Assembly: GCA_965370415.1 (NCBI GenBank)
Contig: CBDUTJ010000002.1
Coordinates: forward strand, 56,166 to 120,165
Source of the DNA: JACNIV01 sp965370415
GTDB lineage: Bacteria > Cloacimonadota > Cloacimonadia > Cloacimonadales > TCS61
DNA: 64,000 nt
Direction: 5' to 3'
A model generated the notes under the pieces. The model worked only from the letters and a program-made list of their open reading frames with translations. It did not search any database and had not been told where the DNA came from. Position numbers and translations under genes: made by a program. Below are positions 53,150-61,511 of the stretch, piece by piece; within the stretch, counting starts at the first letter, position 1; each line of letters starts with the position of its first letter.

Positions 53150-53225
53150 TTCATGGATTCCCGAACCAGTCGGGAATGACAAAAATGGAGGTATTTTTTA
53201 GCCTGTGGTAGACTTGACACAAGCT
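53150..53225 (+). repeat. Composite intergenic repeat, copy C (short)
   Basis: tcatggattcccgaacc with its palindrome, a shortened tttttagcctgtgg, then gacttgacacaag; lacks the later modules and runs straight into the terminator of the next gene. Confidence 0.75.
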
Positions 53226-53244
53226 CGCAAATCCTGATTCAGAC

Positions 53245-53271
53245 AAAAAACGCCCCGGAAAAACCGGGGCG
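53245..53271 (-). terminator. Terminator of the 1853-residue protein gene
   Basis: cgccccgg/ccggggcg stem with a T-run on the minus strand, 25 bp after the stop codon. Confidence 0.92.
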
Positions 53272-53295
53272 CTATATTCTATAAGAAGTATAATT

Positions 53296-56200
53296 TTACT
53301 TCATTAGAATCATTTTCTTGGTTGCAGTATATTTTTCAGCTTTCATTTTGTAGAAGTATACACCACTACCAACTTGTTTACCTGCGTTATCTTTACCGTC
53401 CCAGATGATTTCATGATAAGCTGCGTTCATTTCACCATCTACAAGAGCTCTTACTACGGCACCTTTGATGTTGTAAATCTTTAAGCTTACATCGCCGGCT
53501 TCTTTCAGAGCAAACTTGATCTTTGTTTCAGGATTGAATGGGTTCGGATAGTTACCAGTAAGTTCCGTGCGTACCGGGATCAGAATGTTATTAGAACCAC
53601 TTACAATTACCCAAGCATCATCAGAAAATTCAGATTCACAATCACCATCGTAAACTGCAGTAATGTTGTAGCAGTATTCTCCATTGGGAAGATCCGGATC
53701 GATGAACATTGTGCTGGTAATACCAAAACCAACCTGCTCTTCATCACGATATACATTGTAGCCGAGAAGGTCTCTGCTGTCTGAAACTGGATTCCAAGTT
53801 ACTAGTACGTTCGGATAATTGAATACTGCCTGAGGATTTTGCGGTATTGGTAGTATGATCTCTACACTTTCTATGTTGGAAGGAACAGATTCACCTGCAG
53901 GCTCAATATAAACAGCAGTTACATAGTAGTCATAAATTCCATTACAGATTCCTTCATCATCAGTGTATGTAAGTGTATAAGGATCAGTGATTTCAGCAAT
54001 CTCAACTGCATCACGATATACCTTGTAGCCAGCCAGATAACGTGATCTGCTTTGTTGCGTGTTATCTCTTCTGATATCACGTAAGGATTCAGCTTTCTTA
54101 CGATTCATAGCTGTTGCTTTAGCAATATCAGAAACAGAGAATTTGTTTACAGGAGCAACAGGTTTAAGAACTTGATGTTTTGCAACGATATCGCTATCGT
54201 TACCATAACTCACATATGCTCCATGGCTACCCACGTAATAATAACCATATACCCCAAGTTCGGTAAATCCGCCAGTGTGGCTACCGAAGTAAAGAGTGCC
54301 ATTATAGAGACTGTCGTCGCATCCGATAAATGGACCGCCAGCAAGAACATTGTAAGTGGCAACTAGAAATTCACCACTTGTTATTACGATATCATCGATA
54401 TCTATTGTATTCCAATCGAGAACTGCATTAATTGTATATGGTCCGCCCAGAACAGTAGCAAGGTCGTCGGCGATAATCCAGACTTCAATTTCCTGACCGT
54501 TTTCTCCCTCTTGGCTTACAAAATATTCGATCTGCTCAATGGTACATGGATATGAATCGGGTTGGAACATCTGAGCTATACCTGCTCCACCTGCCGTAGA
54601 GGCAAGGCCCATTTCAAATGTGCCATCATGATAGAATAACCAGTCACCCATAGAAGATACTTCCCAAACAAGTTCTACTTCATTGTAGTTGACTACAGTT
54701 GCAACCAGGTTTTCTGGCGGATCAAAAGTTGTTACAGGAGTGTAAGTAAACTCAAACTCAATGATCTCAGATTCACCTTCATCGTATAATGCAGATACAC
54801 CTGCTGTATAAGTTTGATCTGGTGTCAGCCCGGTGTACGGATATTCAAATACATCAGTACCAACTGTAGCTTGCAATACTGTATCAAGGTATACCTTATA
54901 CCCGATAAGATCACGAACTGGTTCTTCATATGTCTCAAGAAACAATACATCATCGAAGTAATATAGTGGAGTACTCGCTCCTGCATTATCCCAGGCAAAC
55001 ATATTCATACCGCCCAATTGAAGCAGTCCAGGAGTACCGAAGCAACCGAGTGTCCATTGATAGGAATGCATTAGAGTGCCATCAAAATAAAATTCACAAA
55101 GATCATCATCCAAATCCACTATTATTACAAAGTTCAGCCATGTATCGAAATTGAATGGGAAAGTACAAGCTGCTGCTCCACCACCATCAATAGAAGCGAT
55201 ACCGTCATCACCAAACATTGTCTGGATTCCCCATTCCTGACCAGGAGTAGAGGTTTTCTGCAGGTTGTAATATCCACAATATCCGGTTGGAATGTATAAA
55301 TTCAAATCCATTGCATATCTTCCGGTAGTATAGTCTTCCATAATCAATACAAGGTCGGTTGTTCCATCTACTTTTACAGAATTTGTTCCGCTCAAAGCAT
55401 AATCATCGGAAATATAAGCATCTTCTGCTGTACCCGGTGCATTGCCCCAGGTAGTCCAATCATCAGATTGAACAGCCAGGTATTCTCCCACATTGTAAGC
55501 TTCAAAATCATCGGTGTAAATTGTTACAGCTGGAGGATCCCAGGTTACAATCCCGGACTCTTCATCAACTACAACATTTACCGGTGGATCTAAGGTTGTA
55601 GCGCTTTCAATACTTATATCATCTACACCAATTCCATAACCCCAACCATCTTCACCTTCAAAGGCAATATAATAGTCGTCTGTAAGGTCAGGAAGAGTAA
55701 TAATTTCTTCAGTCCAGTCAGGAATATCATTAAGATATTCTGCAAGCATTGTCCAGGCTCCTGCTGCTGAATTTTTATAGTAAACTCGCAAGTAATCCTG
55801 ATCTGGTGACCAGTATTGTTGAGCATGCCAGAAAGTCAATTCAACATCGGTTGCAGTGCCCATATCAATCTGAGCTGTTACAAGTTTTGTGATATTTCCT
55901 GTAGAACCATTGAAGTAAGCATTAAAAGCTCCAGTATGTGGATCGGCAGGATGTGAAGAATTTACACCATAAGTATAATCCCAATCCTCTGTACCTGATA
56001 CATATTCCTGGGTCCAACTTTCAGGTATTGTACCACCTTCGAATCCTTCGAAAACTGGTAGTGTTAAGATCACTTCCTCAACATAAGTGAATGTGTAATC
56101 TATCGGATCGGATTCACCTTCATCGTATAATGCTGTTACTTCCGAAAGATAAGTTGTACCATTTACAAGTCCAGTATATTGATAGAATAGATCTGTAGTG

Positions 56201-58857
56201 AATGCAGGTGGTGTTCCACCATCCAGATATACATTGTAACCCAGAAGATCACGGGTATGACGGTCTGTGGCATCACGATAAGTATTATTCACAGCAATAT
56301 CAGAATTATCGGATTTGTTTACAGGAAAAGCAACAGGTTTAAGAACCTGATGTTTTGCAACGATGCTATCGGTACCATAAGTCACAAATGCTCCATGGCT
56401 ACCCACGTAATAATAACCATATACCCCAAGTTCGGTAAATCCGCCAGTGTGGCTACCGAAGTAAAGAGTGCCATTATAGAGACTGTCGTCGCATCCGATA
56501 AATGGACCGCCAGCAAGAACATTGTAAGTGGCAACTAGAAATTCACCACTTGTTATTACGATATCATCGATATCTATTGTATTCCAATCGAGAACTGCAT
56601 TAATTGTATATGGTCCGCCCAGAACAGTAGCAAGGTCGTCGGCGATAATCCAGACTTCAATTTCCTGACCGTTTACTCCCTCTTGGTTTACAAAATATTC
56701 GACTTGTTCTATAGTACATGGATATGAATCGGGTTGGAACATCTGAGCAATACCTGCTCCACCTGCCGTAGAGGCAAGGCCCATTTCAAATGTGCCATCG
56801 TGATAGAATAACCAGTCACCCCCAGCAGCAGGTGCTTCCCAGGTTGCATAACCTGTATCGTCCACAAAGAGATTTTGCGGTGGATTTAAGGTTGTAGCTC
56901 CAACGTTCAATGTTACCGGGATCACATAATCATCACCGCGAGTAGCAGTGTAATTGGAGTTATTATGGATCAACAGATCGGCTGTGAGTACATCTCCCAT
57001 AAGAAGCTCTGCTGTATCAAATGTAACTTCAACTTCAATTGTTCCACCATTGGCAGGAACTACACCTGAAGCATTATTGGTGATAGAAACCCATGTATCT
57101 CTCGTTCCTGGGAAAGCTAATACAGTAACTTCACGTCCACCTTCGAAATCACCAACTAATGTAGTTGCACCAGTTGTTGTATCAACAATTCGTAAGTTTC
57201 CGTCAAGTCCACCACCATAAGCTGCCCAGAAAACAATATCTGATTCAGGATCCCAAGACATACTTTGTGCATAACCACAATTAAAACCTACTGGTCCTAT
57301 CTCGGTACCAGCACCAGTATCCTTATCAATATTCCATAATGTGTCAAATGTAAGATCAATACCCCATAGTTCTCCATTACCGTCACATGCTAATGTAAGC
57401 ATTATACCACCAGTATTTCCGAGAGGTCCTACTAAGGTAGCTGCACCGGTAGAAAGATCTATAGTGTAAAGGTCGGTACTATTCACAGCATACATTGTTC
57501 CTTCGGTCTTATCACAGGCCATACCATTTAGGAATGCGGTTAAACCTGTAGGCCCGACTAATGTCGCTGCGCCAGTAGCACAATCAATCGTGTAAGTATT
57601 ATAATCGTCCGGATTGTTGGTATAGAAGAAGTCAGTGTTTACAGCATCAAAATCTCCGCAGTAAGCAGTCCAAGCAGGAGGTGAGAGTATTTCGGTCATA
57701 TCTCCTGGAGTATCTGTATCAAATGTTCCATAGAAATAAGTACTGTATTCTCCTGCTCTAAACCAAGCTATAGAACCACGAAGGATATCTGTAGATTGTT
57801 CTTCAAAAGAATTCTCGTAACGAACATAACTCAGATCGATTCCAGCAGAAGCTTCCACATCTTCTCTACGTGGATAGTTATCATTATATGGTAGATACTT
57901 TGGTCTTGGAATATTGTTTCCTCTAATTTCATCTGGATAGTCAAAGCTGATATTGTATTCAAGATCACCTGGACCAGCATTGGTGATGGTGAACGTCTGC
58001 ACTTCTGTTTCATCAGGTAATAGGTAACTTGTAAGTTCGGTTACATTAACAGCGATTTCTGACCAGAGCAATGAGAAATCGAGAGTATTGGTTCCTTCAA
58101 CTATTTCAAATCCCAATTCCTCTGATGTGACATAAAGATCAGCTTCACAGGATATATCATAAATACCAACTAAAATATCTGCGATTGAATAACTTCCATC
58201 AGCCAGGGTTGTAGCACTGAGCCCTGTTCCTGTAATTGAAACTACTGCACCTTCTATAGGAGTGCCCGTTCCAAATTCAGTTACATAACCTTCAAGAGTA
58301 CCAGTAATTGATGAGTCAGCTGTAAAATCAATTTGATATTCCCCTGACTCTCCACCATATCCATCTATAATAATATAATATGTAGTTCCTGCTGTAAATG
58401 TAAGACCGGTAAGTTCGGAAACATAAGAGGGATAATAAGGACTACTACAAGCATCATCATTACAAGCATGATAAACTCCAGTAGCACCAGTACCTGGAGA
58501 AGGATAATTAGGATCTTCATATATGTAAAGTTTAGTATCGTAATTAGTAACATCAATACAGAGTGTAATATAGCCATTTAACATATTCACTAATGGTGTA
58601 TATGAATAGACAACATCAGGTGAAGTACTACCGGTATATGGGCATACTTCATCATAAAAATTATTATAGCCAACAGTTGTTCCTGTATCACTATAAGGTA
58701 AACTTGATATCACAGTTGCTGACGGAATATCATCCCCTCCCTGCCTTGTCGGTGCAGGATAATTGGATGGATCATACTGAATAGGTGCGGCCTTTTCAGC
58801 AAAAACCCAACTCACTGTAAACATCATAATCGTTAAAATTAACAGAATCTTTTTCAT
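53296..58857 (-). CDS. Giant multidomain secreted protein with T9SS sorting domain
   Basis: 1853 residues. Order: signal peptide (1-20), PPC-like domain (40-175), carboxypeptidase-regulatory-like domain (180-275, LEGYVTEFGTGTPIEGAVV) and an Ig/BACON-like part (VNVTELTSYLLPDETEV). A propeller-like stretch (386-580, repeated TGAATLVGP) and a second BACON-like part (585-652) follow. A roughly 170-residue domain (GLASTAGGAGIAQMF) occurs twice, at about 678-848 and 1403-1572. FN3 domains, a choice-of-anchor-J/MAM-like domain (932-1080, PVFEGFEGGTIPESW) and a LamG-like domain (1105-1310) are also present. It ends in a sorting domain (NYPNPFNPETKIKFAL, KKMILMK). No protease or glycosidase active site is seen, so an adhesive or scaffold role is likely (inference). 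Confidence 0.88.
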   Translation of the reverse strand: MKKILLILTIMMFTVSWVFAEKAAPIQYDPSNYPAPTRQGGDDIPSATVISSLPYSDTGTTVGYNNFYDEVCPYTGSTSPDVVYSYTPLVNMLNGYITLCIDVTNYDTKLYIYEDPNYPSPGTGATGVYHACNDDACSSPYYPSYVSELTGLTFTAGTTYYIIIDGYGGESGEYQIDFTADSSITGTLEGYVTEFGTGTPIEGAVVSITGTGLSATTLADGSYSIADILVGIYDISCEADLYVTSEELGFEIVEGTNTLDFSLLWSEIAVNVTELTSYLLPDETEVQTFTITNAGPGDLEYNISFDYPDEIRGNNIPRPKYLPYNDNYPRREDVEASAGIDLSYVRYENSFEEQSTDILRGSIAWFRAGEYSTYFYGTFDTDTPGDMTEILSPPAWTAYCGDFDAVNTDFFYTNNPDDYNTYTIDCATGAATLVGPTGLTAFLNGMACDKTEGTMYAVNSTDLYTIDLSTGAATLVGPLGNTGGIMLTLACDGNGELWGIDLTFDTLWNIDKDTGAGTEIGPVGFNCGYAQSMSWDPESDIVFWAAYGGGLDGNLRIVDTTTGATTLVGDFEGGREVTVLAFPGTRDTWVSITNNASGVVPANGGTIEVEVTFDTAELLMGDVLTADLLIHNNSNYTATRGDDYVIPVTLNVGATTLNPPQNLFVDDTGYATWEAPAAGGDWLFYHDGTFEMGLASTAGGAGIAQMFQPDSYPCTIEQVEYFVNQEGVNGQEIEVWIIADDLATVLGGPYTINAVLDWNTIDIDDIVITSGEFLVATYNVLAGGPFIGCDDSLYNGTLYFGSHTGGFTELGVYGYYYVGSHGAFVTYGTDSIVAKHQVLKPVAFPVNKSDNSDIAVNNTYRDATDRHTRDLLGYNVYLDGGTPPAFTTDLFYQYTGLVNGTTYLSEVTALYDEGESDPIDYTFTYVEEVILTLPVFEGFEGGTIPESWTQEYVSGTEDWDYTYGVNSSHPADPHTGAFNAYFNGSTGNITKLVTAQIDMGTATDVELTFWHAQQYWSPDQDYLRVYYKNSAAGAWTMLAEYLNDIPDWTEEIITLPDLTDDYYIAFEGEDGWGYGIGVDDISIESATTLDPPVNVVVDEESGIVTWDPPAVTIYTDDFEAYNVGEYLAVQSDDWTTWGNAPGTAEDAYISDDYALSGTNSVKVDGTTDLVLIMEDYTTGRYAMDLNLYIPTGYCGYYNLQKTSTPGQEWGIQTMFGDDGIASIDGGGAAACTFPFNFDTWLNFVIIVDLDDDLCEFYFDGTLMHSYQWTLGCFGTPGLLQLGGMNMFAWDNAGASTPLYYFDDVLFLETYEEPVRDLIGYKVYLDTVLQATVGTDVFEYPYTGLTPDQTYTAGVSALYDEGESEIIEFEFTYTPVTTFDPPENLVATVVNYNEVELVWEVSSMGDWLFYHDGTFEMGLASTAGGAGIAQMFQPDSYPCTIEQIEYFVSQEGENGQEIEVWIIADDLATVLGGPYTINAVLDWNTIDIDDIVITSGEFLVATYNVLAGGPFIGCDDSLYNGTLYFGSHTGGFTELGVYGYYYVGSHGAYVSYGNDSDIVAKHQVLKPVAPVNKFSVSDIAKATAMNRKKAESLRDIRRDNTQQSRSRYLAGYKVYRDAVEIAEITDPYTLTYTDDEGICNGIYDYYVTAVYIEPAGESVPSNIESVEIILPIPQNPQAVFNYPNVLVTWNPVSDSRDLLGYNVYRDEEQVGFGITSTMFIDPDLPNGEYCYNITAVYDGDCESEFSDDAWVIVSGSNNILIPVRTELTGNYPNPFNPETKIKFALKEAGDVSLKIYNIKGAVVRALVDGEMNAAYHEIIWDGKDNAGKQVGSGVYFYKMKAEKYTATKKMILMK
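54142..54649 (-). repeat. 508-bp internal duplication, copy 2
   Basis: Nearly identical in DNA to 56314-56823. Includes long perfectly matching stretches (for example the segment coding GQEIEVWIIADDLATVLGG). Differences are few and concentrated at the ends. Confidence 0.9.
56314..56823 (-). repeat. 508-bp internal duplication, copy 1
   Basis: Partner of 54142-54649 in the same gene, same orientation and frame, 2.17 kb apart. Deletion between the copies would remove about 724 codons in frame. Confidence 0.9.
56897..57094 (-). repeat. Block shared with the gene at 61.5-64 kb (198 bp)
   Basis: Almost the same DNA as 62071-62268 in a different gene; encodes the BACON-like stretch with SITNNASGVVxANGGTIEVE and LIHNNSNYTATRGDDY. 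Only scattered substitutions. Confidence 0.85.
57971..58091 (-). repeat. Block shared with the gene at 61.5-64 kb (121 bp)
   Basis: Matches 63172-63292 with about one mismatch; encodes NTLDFSLLWSEIAVNVTEL through TNAGPG. Confidence 0.85.
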
Positions 58858-59518
58858 AATTTTTTCTCCTTAAATTTTTTAATTTTCAACAAAATTATCG
58901 AAATTTATTATACAATAATTAATCATGATAGTAACGAATCAATAACCTAAATTGCGATATTTGAAATTTTCATATATATTAATTTGTGTTGCGATGGTAG
59001 CGATTTGATTTTTAATTTTGAAATTAACATCTTTTTTTTTCTTCATTCAATAATCCTAAATTAATTATCTATTAAATTACAGACTAATTAACTTAACATT
59101 GTCACTTGTTGTTTTTTTGATTAAATTTGTCAAATCTTTTTCTATTTATTTATTATTACCAATAGCATGATAACTAAATGACCTGATAACTCTTATATTC
59201 TTATTTTGCATAATATTAAGCTTCTGCATCCAGGAACTCAAATTTTGTTCAGGGAAGCTCTATCTTATTATATTTGAGAGAGTTCTGGAATAGTGAAAAA
59301 ATGATTTTTTTACTTAATTTTTTGAATAAAAAAAAGAAGCGATCTGGTTAAGGTTACGAAGAAAATCTGTCAGAGCTGGTCAGGTAGTTGCCTGATCGTA
59401 ACCAGAATCAATTTGTTCATGGATTCCCGAACCGGTCGGGAATGACGAGGAAAGAGGATATAGTTTTTATCCTGTGTTAGACTCGACACAAACCTGAGAG
59501 ATATTTTATAAAGTTGAC
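58858..59518. other. Spacer upstream of the giant gene
   Basis: No gene. It holds the giant gene's leader elements (58923-59029), a long AT-rich stretch with a minus-strand TTGACA near 59130, an imperfect ctggtta...taaccag hairpin around 59344-59395 and repeat copy D (59415-59519). Confidence 0.6.
58923..59029 (-). promoter_or_regulatory. Shared leader element (giant gene), one full and one partial copy
   Basis: Full copy at 58989-59029 (minus: gttaatttcaaaattaaa, then caaatcgctaccatcgcaac), 132 nt before the start. A partial copy at 58923-58945 (minus: ttgattcgttactatcatga) lies 66 nt before it. The core on the minus strand is YGYTACYATC. Confidence 0.5.
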
Positions 59519-59519
59519 C
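59415..59519 (+). repeat. Composite intergenic repeat, copy D
   Basis: ttcatggattcccgaaccgg palindrome module, gaggatatagtttttatcc, then gactcgacacaaac and aaagttgacc. Ends directly at the terminator of the next gene. Confidence 0.8.
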
Positions 59520-59547
59520 AAAAAAAACGCCCGGCTTTCACCGGGCG
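59520..59547 (-). terminator. Terminator of the GATase-like surface protein gene
   Basis: cgcccgg/ccgggcg stem with T-run on the minus strand, 25 bp after the stop codon. Confidence 0.92.
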
Positions 59548-59571
59548 TCGTATTCTATAGAAGTATTAAAT

Positions 59572-60891
59572 TTACTTCAAAAGGATCATTTTCTTGGTAG
59601 AGGTATATTCACCACTGTTGCCTTCTGAAATCATTTTGTAGAAGTAGATACCACTTGCAACAGACTTATCGGTGTTATCCTTACCATCCCAGGTAATTAC
59701 ATGGTCGTCAGCAGCAAGAACCTTATTAACCAGAGTTCTTACTTTTTCACCATTAATATTGTAAACTTCCAGAGTTACATGACCGGGTTCACCAAGAGAG
59801 AAAGTGATATTTGTAATAGGATTGAATGGATTGGGGTAGTTGCCTTTCAAAGTTGTAGTTATGTTAACAATATTACCAGCGCCAACTCCGGTATATATGA
59901 ATTCATATTCTATAGGATCAGATTCACCTTCATCATAAAGGGCTGTTACTTCTGAGAGATAAGTTACACCATTCGTAAGTCCTGTGTATTGATAGAACAG
60001 ATCTGTAGTAAAGACTACAAAAACACCATCCAGATATACATTGTAGCCAAGAAGATCACGTTCTGCATCACCAGAGAAAAGGTATGTAACTATATTTGCC
60101 ATAAGATCTGCTTGAATGGTAGGATCAGTGATTGCTGCAAAAGCCATTGTACTAAATATAGTTCTAAATGTAGAAGCATCATATTGAACTGCTGCAACTC
60201 CTACAGGTGTTGGACTTGTAATATTGAAAAGGTTTAATCCATTATGAGATATTATTTGATCAATATATAAACCTTCCCGATTAGTTGTGAAAATATCTTC
60301 AATTGTGAAACTGAAACCTTCTGCAATTGAACCGGTTGCTCCCTCGACAGTACCAACATCAGGAGTATAAATATACCACACATCTTGAGATACATTTGAT
60401 ATACCGAGATAATCATAAGGAAATTGTCCTGAGCTAAGAGCACCAGCTGACGGGTAAGATGCCCATAAATAATCCTGACCTGCAAAGAATAATGAACCAC
60501 CACCATCAAGAAAAACACCAAGATTTGCTTCATCAGTAGATGTCATGCAATCATCTCCATAATAACCCCAGGCTTCTCCACTGAACCAGATGATACAATC
60601 GTGTAGCTGCATGGTTGCCAGATCCGGTCCATCGAGCGCAAGATCGAGTACTTCATAATAAGTATAAGTATATCCATTTGCATCGAGAGCTGCCTGATAA
60701 GCTGGCCAGCAATCAGTATAAGATTCATAACTTCCGTCGCGATCTACTACAAGAATCGAACCTATTACAACTGGTGCTTCCCAGGTTGCATAACCTGTTT
60801 CGTTCACAAATAGGTTCTGTGGTGGATCTTGTGCATTCAAGAGACCAGCAAATACGAATGCAACAATTAAAAATAATATTAATTTTTTCAT
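59572..60891 (-). CDS. Secreted protein with GATase/ThuA-like domain and T9SS sorting domain
   Basis: 439 residues from ATG 60891, chosen for its aaggagaaa site and the signal peptide MKKLILFLIVAFVFAGLLNAQ; an upstream frame extension (to 60954) has no ribosome site. Residues about 40-260 look like a class I glutamine-amidotransferase-like or ThuA-like alpha/beta fold (ILVVDRDGSYESY, HDCIIWFSGEAWG, FLDGGGSLFFAGQDYLW). No clear catalytic Cys-His pair is visible, so it may be non-enzymatic. An FN3-like segment (DLLGYNVYLDG) and a sorting domain (NYPNPFNPITNITFSL, GIYFYKMISEGNSGEY, KKMILLK) complete it. Confidence 0.85.
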   Translation of the reverse strand: MKKLILFLIVAFVFAGLLNAQDPPQNLFVNETGYATWEAPVVIGSILVVDRDGSYESYTDCWPAYQAALDANGYTYTYYEVLDLALDGPDLATMQLHDCIIWFSGEAWGYYGDDCMTSTDEANLGVFLDGGGSLFFAGQDYLWASYPSAGALSSGQFPYDYLGISNVSQDVWYIYTPDVGTVEGATGSIAEGFSFTIEDIFTTNREGLYIDQIISHNGLNLFNITSPTPVGVAAVQYDASTFRTIFSTMAFAAITDPTIQADLMANIVTYLFSGDAERDLLGYNVYLDGVFVVFTTDLFYQYTGLTNGVTYLSEVTALYDEGESDPIEYEFIYTGVGAGNIVNITTTLKGNYPNPFNPITNITFSLGEPGHVTLEVYNINGEKVRTLVNKVLAADDHVITWDGKDNTDKSVASGIYFYKMISEGNSGEYTSTKKMILLK

Positions 60892-60970
60892 TTTATTTCT
60901 CCTTAATTTTTTGATTATTTTTTTCATAATTTTATCTTCGATAGAAAATATCATATTTATTCATTTTTAT

Positions 60971-61010
60971 TTACGATGGTAACAGTTTAATTTTCTTTTT
61001 GAAATTAACA
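60971..61010 (-). promoter_or_regulatory. Shared leader element (GATase-like gene)
   Basis: Minus strand: tgttaatttcaaaaagaaaa, then ttaaactgttaccatcgtaa; 80 nt before the start codon, almost the same distance as in the propeller gene. Confidence 0.5.
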
Positions 61011-61190
61011 ACCTAATTCTCATAATTAATACCCTTATTTATACAAATTTTTAAAATCTTGAAACTCAAGTAACTTTGTTAATTTGAAGTTTTTTTTGTC
61101 AACCCTTTCTCAATATTATTTTTTGGGTAAATTATATTTAAAAAGAAGTCTCAGTAATATGTTTCGGAAAGGTATGGTATTGTTGTAAGT

Positions 61191-61350
61191 ATTCATGGAT
61201 TCCCGAACCGATCGGGAATGACAGGGAAAAAGAAGATATTGTTTTTATCCTGTGTTAGACTCGACACAAGTTTGAAAGATCTTGTATTAAGTTGACTGGT
61301 AAAAACTTAAGTCAAGATCATCCGGCAGTTGCTGGATAACTTAATTCAAG
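61191..61350 (+). repeat. Composite intergenic repeat, copy E (long form)
   Basis: Full set of modules as in copy B: attcatggattcccgaacc palindrome, tgtttttatcctgtgttag, actcgacacaagtttgaaag, gatcttgtattaagttgac, then the aagtcaagatcatccggcag hairpin with ctggataacttaattcaag. Confidence 0.8.
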
Positions 61351-61389
61351 TTTTTTCAGTTTGATAATCCCGAAAATCCTGATCCAGAC

Positions 61390-61418
61390 AAAAAAACGCC
61401 CCGGAATTCCAGGGCGTT
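61390..61418 (-). terminator. Terminator of the gene at 61.5-64 kb
   Basis: aacgccc/gggcgtt stem (with a central ggaattcc palindrome) and a T-run on the minus strand. Unlike the other three it lies 82 bp from the stop codon, because of the short duplication at 61441-61511. Confidence 0.88.
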
Positions 61419-61440
61419 ATGTTCTTTATCAAATAACGAA

Positions 61441-61511
61441 TTATTTCAAAAGAAAAGAAAAGTTTCTTGACCACTTTAAAGTGGTCAGGAAAAATTCTCT
61501 TATTTCAAAAG
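61441..61511. repeat. 12-bp direct repeat flanking a perfect palindrome
   Basis: ttatttcaaaag (the last codons LLK-stop of the adjacent gene) occurs at 61441-61452 and 61500-61511. Between them lies an 18-bp perfect palindrome gaccactttaaagtggtc (61469-61486). Looks like a small insertion with target duplication, or a slippage product. Confidence 0.7.

Noticed and set aside
54172..57220. Plus-strand frames opposite the giant surface gene
   Set aside because: Antisense shadows; two of them look alike only because the coding strand is duplicated.
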